Below the pieces are notes generated by a model that ran no database searches, was not told the DNA's origin, and saw nothing but the letters and a program-made list of their open reading frames with translations. 58,103 bases of DNA, taken from assembly GCA_937967375.1 (NCBI GenBank), contig CALCJF010000098.1, positions 1 through 58,103 of the forward strand. The letters are read 5' to 3'. Shown one piece after another: positions 56,404 through 58,103 of the stretch (position 1 is the first letter of the stretch; each line of letters begins with the position of its first letter). Position numbers and translations under genes: made by a program. This DNA is from an uncultured Leucobacter sp. GTDB taxonomy: Bacteria; Actinomycetota; Actinomycetes; Actinomycetales; Microbacteriaceae.

Positions 56404-57417
56404 ATGGCGAATAGCGTGGTGGGTCTAGAGATCACGGAAGAAGAGGTGCGCGCCGCCGAAGTGCAGGTGGGCAAAACACCCAAGATCCTCGCGCACGGAG
56501 TCGTGCGTTTGCCCCAGGGAGCCGCAAAAGACTCTGAGGTGCTCGATCGCGCGGCAGTGGTCGCCTCATTGCAAGAGTTGTGGAAGAAGGCGGGCTTCAA
56601 GAGCAAGCGGGTAGTGCTCGGCATTGTGAGCCGGCGAGTGCTCGTGCGTGACTACCGCACTCAGGCGATGGCACCCGACATGCTGCGACAGGCGCTACCG
56701 TTTCAGGTGGCCGACCTGCTGCCGGTGCCCGCCGATCAGGCAGTGATTGACTTCTACCCGATCGCGCAAGAAGGTGAGCAGCTGACGGGTCTGCTCGTCG
56801 CCGCAGTCGCCGAAACGGTGCAAGAGCTTGTCAACACGGTGTCACAGGCGAAGCTGCACGTGGAACAGGTCGATCTTTCTCCGTTCGGGCTGCTGCGTTC
56901 GATCGCGATGCTCACCGATTCGTCTGAATCGATCGCTGTCGTGCACCTCGGCGTTCACACGAGCTACGTGGTCGTCGCTGAACAGGGCGTGCCCCGTTTC
57001 GTGCGTATCATGCCGCTTGAGCTCGCCGAGGCGGCGGGGGAGCCCGATGCTAGCCAGCTGCCGCCACCCCTCTTTGACGGCGAGACCGAGGAGCAACGTC
57101 TCGCGCGTTTCTACACCGAGCACCCGCCAGAGGTCATGACACCCGAGAAGATCGATGACCTTGTGATGCAGATCACAAACACACTGAGGTTTCACGTTGA
57201 GCGCTCCGGCGGTCAGGCGATTTCGCGCTTGCTGCTCACCGGAGCGGGTGCCGGGATTCACGGCGTTTACCCTGGGTTCAAGCAGCGCATCGGGTTGCCC
57301 GTCAACCTGGTTGGAGGGCACCACCTCACGAGGCAAGATGGTGTGAAGTCTCGGCATGGCCAAGAGGATCTCGAACTACTGACTCCGGTCGGCCTCGCGA
57401 TGGTGGGAGCACGCTGA
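56404..57417 (+). CDS. pilM: type IV pilus inner-membrane platform protein PilM
   Basis: A 337-residue actin-like ATP-binding protein. It begins VVGLEITEEEVRAAEVQVGK, has VVLGIVSRRVLVRDY, the phosphate-2-like IAVVHLGVHTSYVVVAEQG (about 178-196), and LLLTGAGAGIHGV near the C-terminus. PilM binds the cytoplasmic tail of PilN and links the alignment complex to the pilus motor. ATG 56404 has AAAGGAACC upstream. It overlaps the next gene by one base (TGATG). Confidence 0.9.
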   Translation: MANSVVGLEITEEEVRAAEVQVGKTPKILAHGVVRLPQGAAKDSEVLDRAAVVASLQELWKKAGFKSKRVVLGIVSRRVLVRDYRTQAMAPDMLRQALPFQVADLLPVPADQAVIDFYPIAQEGEQLTGLLVAAVAETVQELVNTVSQAKLHVEQVDLSPFGLLRSIAMLTDSSESIAVVHLGVHTSYVVVAEQGVPRFVRIMPLELAEAAGEPDASQLPPPLFDGETEEQRLARFYTEHPPEVMTPEKIDDLVMQITNTLRFHVERSGGQAISRLLLTGAGAGIHGVYPGFKQRIGLPVNLVGGHHLTRQDGVKSRHGQEDLELLTPVGLAMVGAR

Positions 57418-58103
57418 TGGAACTGCTGCCGAAGTATATGCAGAAGGGCAACGCTGCACCGAGGATCGAGGCCGGGGGGGTTCCCCGCGTCAATCTCTTG
57501 CCGCGTGAAGTCGTCGCGAAGCGCGCGCAGAGCGGAGCCATCAAGAGCTGGGGTTTGCGTGTAGCTGTTGCTGTGATCGTGGTTGCGGTGGGCGTCTTCG
57601 GCATGTTTGCCTGGCAAGCCGTCACCGCACTACGACTCGCTGCTACGCAGGCTGAAGGTATGAGCCTACTCAGCCAAATTGGTGCGAAAGCAGAGATTCA
57701 GCAGCTCGTGCAGACCGAGTCGAATCTCGGCGCTTTCGAGAAGAACGCGCTCGCAACCGACTTCGGTTGGGCAGAGAGCATGCAGAAGCTGCTCGCCAAG
57801 TTTCCTGAGGGGGCGTCGCTCTGTTCGTTCGATCTGGCGGGTGGTGCTGCACCGAGCGGTGAGCCGGAAGCGCAGGTGGGCCTCTCTGGCGTCTTCACGA
57901 TCTGCGGTTCGTTCGCCTCGGCGATTCCGTACCTGCGCGATGCCACCTCAGTCGATGGAGTGCTCGCTGTGACCATCGTCGAGAGTAAATACGATCAAAC
58001 GTTGAGCATGTATACGCACGCGATCGCGGTGCAGTTCGATCAGACCGTCTACGTCGGTGGTACGGAGAAGAAAAAGAGCGAAGCCAGCAAGCCGACTCCG
58101 CCG
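57417..58103 (+). CDS. pilN: PilN-like type IV pilus assembly protein, 3' end missing
   Basis: 229 codons are open to the window edge. The N-terminus GGVPRVNLLPREVVAKRAQS carries the VNLLP motif that binds PilM. A membrane helix (VAVAVIVVAVGVFGMFAWQA, about residues 51-70) is followed by a coiled coil and an alpha/beta domain (FDLAGGAAPSGEPEAQVGLS, TSVDGVLAVTIVESKYDQ). It is longer than E. coli-type PilN and may be a PilN-PilO-like form. ATG 57417 overlaps the pilM stop by one base. Confidence 0.85.
   Translation, partial: MELLPKYMQKGNAAPRIEAGGVPRVNLLPREVVAKRAQSGAIKSWGLRVAVAVIVVAVGVFGMFAWQAVTALRLAATQAEGMSLLSQIGAKAEIQQLVQTESNLGAFEKNALATDFGWAESMQKLLAKFPEGASLCSFDLAGGAAPSGEPEAQVGLSGVFTICGSFASAIPYLRDATSVDGVLAVTIVESKYDQTLSMYTHAIAVQFDQTVYVGGTEKKKSEASKPTPP

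Noticed and set aside
1..58103. CRISPR arrays, insertion sequences, integrases
   Set aside because: No regularly spaced repeats, transposase motifs or terminal inverted repeats were found by reading; no cas-like proteins among the genes.

Overview
The window reads as chromosomal DNA of a high-GC Gram-positive actinobacterium. Gene content and order (leuCD-murA-plsC-gpsA-ddl-thiL, rsmD-recG-coaD, DUF177-rpmF-rnc-mutM) fit Microbacteriaceae, and Leucobacter or a close relative is my best guess. This rests on protein motifs and synteny recalled from memory, not on a search. Many genes have a TANNNT -10 hexamer exactly 6 (sometimes 7) bases before the start codon, the signature of leaderless transcription, and I used it to choose starts.

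Layout. 1-3.8 kb: a chromate-transporter gene cut by the left edge and apparently joined to a fragment of another gene, a glycerophosphodiester phosphodiesterase, a YqhA-like membrane protein, and a TerC-family metal exporter behind a yybP-ykoY (manganese) riboswitch. 3.8-13 kb: a leucine leader peptide and attenuator, leuCD, murA, plsC, gpsA, ddl, two small exported proteins and thiL. 13-20 kb: a PucR regulator divergent from gabT-gabD (GABA catabolism), then a large membrane-anchored LRV/beta-propeller protein. 20-23.4 kb: rsmD, recG, coaD. 23.4-31 kb: a second PucR-type regulator divergent from a four-gene catabolic cluster (MHS symporter, ThDP enzyme, YtcJ-like amidohydrolase, M20 hydrolase) that separates coaD from its usual neighbours. 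32-34.7 kb: DUF177, rpmF, rnc, mutM.

34.7-48 kb is an accessory region of small, poorly known genes: a DUF4303-HEAT protein, a decayed short-chain dehydrogenase, WGR-like, DUF1877 and DUF4304 proteins, a P-loop/MepB/SAP operon, GNAT and VOC proteins, an ankyrin lipoprotein operon, OsmC, an MBL hydrolase, tRNA-Glu(CUC), an APH(3'')-like phosphotransferase, a tiny ORF behind a near-consensus promoter, and a frameshifted gene.

48-51.3 kb holds argC-argJ-argB (arginine synthesis). 51.3-58.1 kb holds a small coiled-coil membrane protein and then a type IV pilus locus: major pilin, two minor pilins with normal class III signals, a 603-residue surface protein with an atypical signal, prepilin peptidase, PilM and the start of PilN. 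The locus continues past the right edge. The assembly ATPases are not in the window.

The items I would check first are the uncharacterised catabolic cluster at 23.4-30.8 kb, the large E5-less pilin-like protein, the small ORF at 46.6 kb, and the junction at the left edge.
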